From Echeneis naucrates (taxonomy: Eukaryota; Chordata; Actinopteri; Carangiformes; Echeneidae), in contig NC_042518.1 in the NCBI RefSeq assembly GCF_900963305.1, positions 5,993,548 to 6,057,547 of the forward strand: a stretch of 64,000 nucleotides of DNA, in the 5' to 3' direction. The notes under the pieces were generated by a model that worked only from the letters and a program-made list of their open reading frames with translations, had not been told where the DNA came from and searched no databases. Position numbers and translations under genes: made by a program. How positions within the stretch are numbered: position 1 is the first letter of the stretch; every line of letters begins with the position of its first letter. Below, in pieces: positions 61,387 through 64,000 of this stretch.

Positions 61387-64000
61387 TCACAACTCGTCTC
61401 GTTTCGTTGCTTCAGATTCTTCATCCCCCTCAGGTTTCAGCTCATCTTCTATAATCCTTCCATCTTTATTGAGGTCCTGGTTGTCGAACATGTCCTTGAT
61501 GATGCCATCGGAGTCGAGCCCTGGCCGCAGACGACCTTTGCCCTCTTTAACTTGGATCATGATGAAGGATGAAAACTGGAGCAAATAGGAGATGAGACTG
61601 CGCTGTTAACAGTTTTTTAAAGATAAATTCAGTATCAAAATTATCTAGATAGAACCCAACTTGTCTACTTACCTCTTCTAAGGGGACCTCTTTGTCGCCG
61701 TTGAGGTCCATTGCAGGAAAGAGGGGGTCAGGGCCGTCACCCAGCCACACAAACATATAGCCTTCAGGCACTCCCTTCTGCAGCTCCACCAGCTCCAGCT
61801 CAAAGAGGAGCACAGCACTCTTGGGGACTCCTGCAGCTGGAAACAACAAGACAGGAGAGCGAAAGTATGATTCAGAGGAGAAAAATAAAGTTTGGGCAAA
61901 GTGAAATCTGTGCAGCTCCACTTACTGACCTCCGTTTTCACCGTGCCCCCAGTGAGGAGGAACAACCACCTCCCGCTTTTCACCCACACACATGCCACTC
62001 AAACCTTCTTCCAGACCCTGGATCACCTTGTTACCTCCAAGAGTAGTGGTGGAGGGTGAGTTGAACTGGTCCCTGGAGAGTAGCACGTAATATTTTATCA
62101 GTCTTAACAGAAGTTAAAGCAAATCCAAACTGAATAAAGATCTTCCACGTATCAAAACCTCAAGACATGCAAGCATGCGTGGTGCTGTCATGGATAAGTC
62201 ATCGGTACGAATTCTGCAGTTCACACAAAGGAGCTGACAATGATTACATGCATGAACCAGGAGGAGGAGGATGCAGGGGAGCAGAGTGAACAGAAGAAGG
62301 GGCTCACGAGGAGTACAGCAGGGTGCCGTCCATCAGCGAGCAATTGTAACAATACTGAATCAAATCATCAGCTTCACTGATCACATTGCACTCCTGAGGC
62401 TTGTGGGTAACTTTAATCTCAACTGCATCGTTGGGGTTGTGGAAATCAATGACGTGAATGTCAAAGACCAGCACAGCAGAGCCAGGAATGAGTTCTCCTA
62501 CAGCAGGGGAAATAGATGAACAGAGCAGTGTCACCAAAACGAACAAGACTTAGTTGTTCTTTTCCAAAATGTCTGAATACACAAACTCACCAACTCCTTC
62601 TTCACCGTATGCCAAATGAGGAGGAACTGTAATTCTCCTTTTCTCTCCCATGCACAGGCCCTGCAGTGCTTTGTCCATCCCTCGGATCACATAGCCCATC
62701 CCAATGTAAGTGTTGTAGGTGCTATTTCGCTGGTAGCTATCAAAGTGTGGCAGTCAGAGGTCATTTTAGCGCATCATTTGTTGCTCTCTGATGATGGAGA
62801 AGTGTCAGGTTTACCTCGAGTCGAAGGCCACGCCATCCTGGAAGGTACCATTGTAGTGGTAGCGGATGTAATCTCCAGCCACGGTCCTGCGGGTGCAACC
62901 TTCAGGAACCTCCTTCACCTCCACAATCAGGTCATCCTTCGGGTTGAACACATCGACCAGCAGCACCTCAAACACCAGTGTGGCCTGAGGAGGGACCGTA
63001 GTTCCTGTTGGAGGGGGGGTGAAAAAAAAAAAAACATTCTTCCAGCGAGCCAGTGGATCACAGCTGCAAGTCTGTACTTGTTTCACATTTCTGCTCAAGC
63101 AATTTTAGTGTTTTAGCAGTTTCTGTGCATCGTCAATCCATGAAACAGTGGGGAAAAAAATGATCAAAAAACTTCCAGCATACTTACCAACAGTCAACAG
63201 GAAACAAAGTTTGCGATTTCACTAAATTCACAACATTTAGCCGGATTTATTATAATCAAATAATTAGAATCATCATATTGAAGTGAATATACATAGAATC
63301 TACATTTCAAAATATGAGAAATATTTAATTTGGTCACTTCAATCATGTTGAGTAAAAATCAATAAAATAACAAATTTTAAAAATATATAAATACAATATA
63401 TTAATGACACTATGAATTGCATTACAATGGAATGATTAAATGATATAAAATTTGCTCAGCTAAAGGTAGATATTTTCTAAATGTATGCAAGTTTCAAATA
63501 ACATTGAACTGAGTGCAATTAAACTGAGTTTAAATCAACTCAAATCTACCTTGGGAAAACATGTATAAACATATTAAACAATTTCAAGTTAAATTCAATA
63601 AATCAATCAAATGTATGGAGTTAACGTTGAAAGATGCCACAGGTATGTGGAATATCATGTACTACCGTAGCCGTTCTCTCCGTATGCCAGGAAAGGTGGG
63701 ACGATGATGATCCGTCTCTCTCCGACACACATGCCCACCAGCCCCTCGTCCATGCCTGGGATGAGGTCACCCTGTCCCAGGTAGGCATCGTAGGTTTTGT
63801 TGCTTGAGTGGCTAAATTAAGCACAGTTGAAAGTTTTTGAAAAGGACATTATCAGACAGGAGATGCCTGAAGTTTTGTAGACCAGACAAAGACAGACCCC
63901 TCAGCGGTCTCACCTGGAATCAAAGGTTTCACCAGACAGCAGGGTGCCGTTGTAGTGGTAACGGAGAAAATCTGATGGCGCCGTGGTGCGTGTGCAGGTC
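61387..64000 (-). CDS. fkbp10: Peptidyl-prolyl cis-trans isomerase FKBP10 (FKBP65), 3' part
   Basis: Minus-strand exons 64000-63914 (cut by the window edge), 63811-63666, 63004-62815, 62736-62591, 62497-62308, 62072-61930, 61836-61673 and 61575-61387 (stop TGA) give 417 residues; the human protein has 582. An ER-resident prolyl isomerase and chaperone for type I procollagen and tropoelastin; human loss causes osteogenesis imperfecta or Bruck syndrome. Seen: three FKBP domains, each from an exon pair of about 190 plus 146 nt, with repeated cores [36 protein letters not shown] and PPHLAYGE. Then two EF-hand loops, [12 protein letters not shown] and [12 protein letters not shown], and an ER-retention end KRDEL. 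The third visible domain is degenerate ([10 protein letters not shown]), as in mammals. The first FKBP domain and signal peptide lie beyond 64000. An AT-rich intron at 63005-63665 holds nothing recognised. Confidence 0.96.

Overview
The window is nuclear DNA from a ray-finned fish, most likely a percomorph teleost. Introns are short, genes are dense, and the proteins read as vertebrate orthologues. The repeats (a tRNA-headed SINE, a short element with AAGGTCCC ends, a long GT tract) also fit a teleost. The gene set matches human 17q21.2: znf385c (+, 3' half), nkiras2 (-), dnajc7 (+), odad4/ttc25 (+), cnp/rich (+), acly (+), klhl11 (+), nt5c3b (+), fkbp10 (-, 5' part beyond the edge). All exon junctions were read by eye from GT/AG sites and frame continuity. 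For the seven genes complete in the window, the coding lengths sum to whole codons.

Layout: 1-11.4 kb holds a znf385c intron, its last five exons and a probable long 3' UTR. 11.4-15 kb is gene-free. 15-24.2 kb holds nkiras2 and dnajc7, divergent from one short promoter. 24.3-28.3 kb is odad4 (TPR ciliary protein). 28.5-33.4 kb is cnp with a long acidic N-terminus. 34.9-51.5 kb is acly, 27 coding exons, whose first intron is the most repeat-rich part of the window. 52-56.1 kb is klhl11 (two coding exons). 57-60.6 kb is nt5c3b, and 60.9-64 kb is fkbp10, convergent with nt5c3b.

The genes do not form one pathway. They cover a zinc finger, NF-kB/Ras signalling, an Hsp70/Hsp90 co-chaperone, ciliary dynein docking, a membrane-anchored phosphodiesterase, cytosolic acetyl-CoA synthesis, a Cul3 adaptor, nucleotide turnover and collagen folding. 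They are together because of old synteny. Against the human order as I remember it, the odad4-cnp pair is inverted and klhl10 is absent between klhl11 and nt5c3b.

I found no undescribed multi-gene system, no CRISPR array, no retrovirus-like element and no RNA gene. The signals most worth a second look are: a 42-bp-arm inverted repeat in the nt5c3b 3' UTR; GCTAAC/GCTAGC palindrome clusters in the first introns of several genes; the duplicated and inverted modules in acly intron 1; and the two synteny differences.
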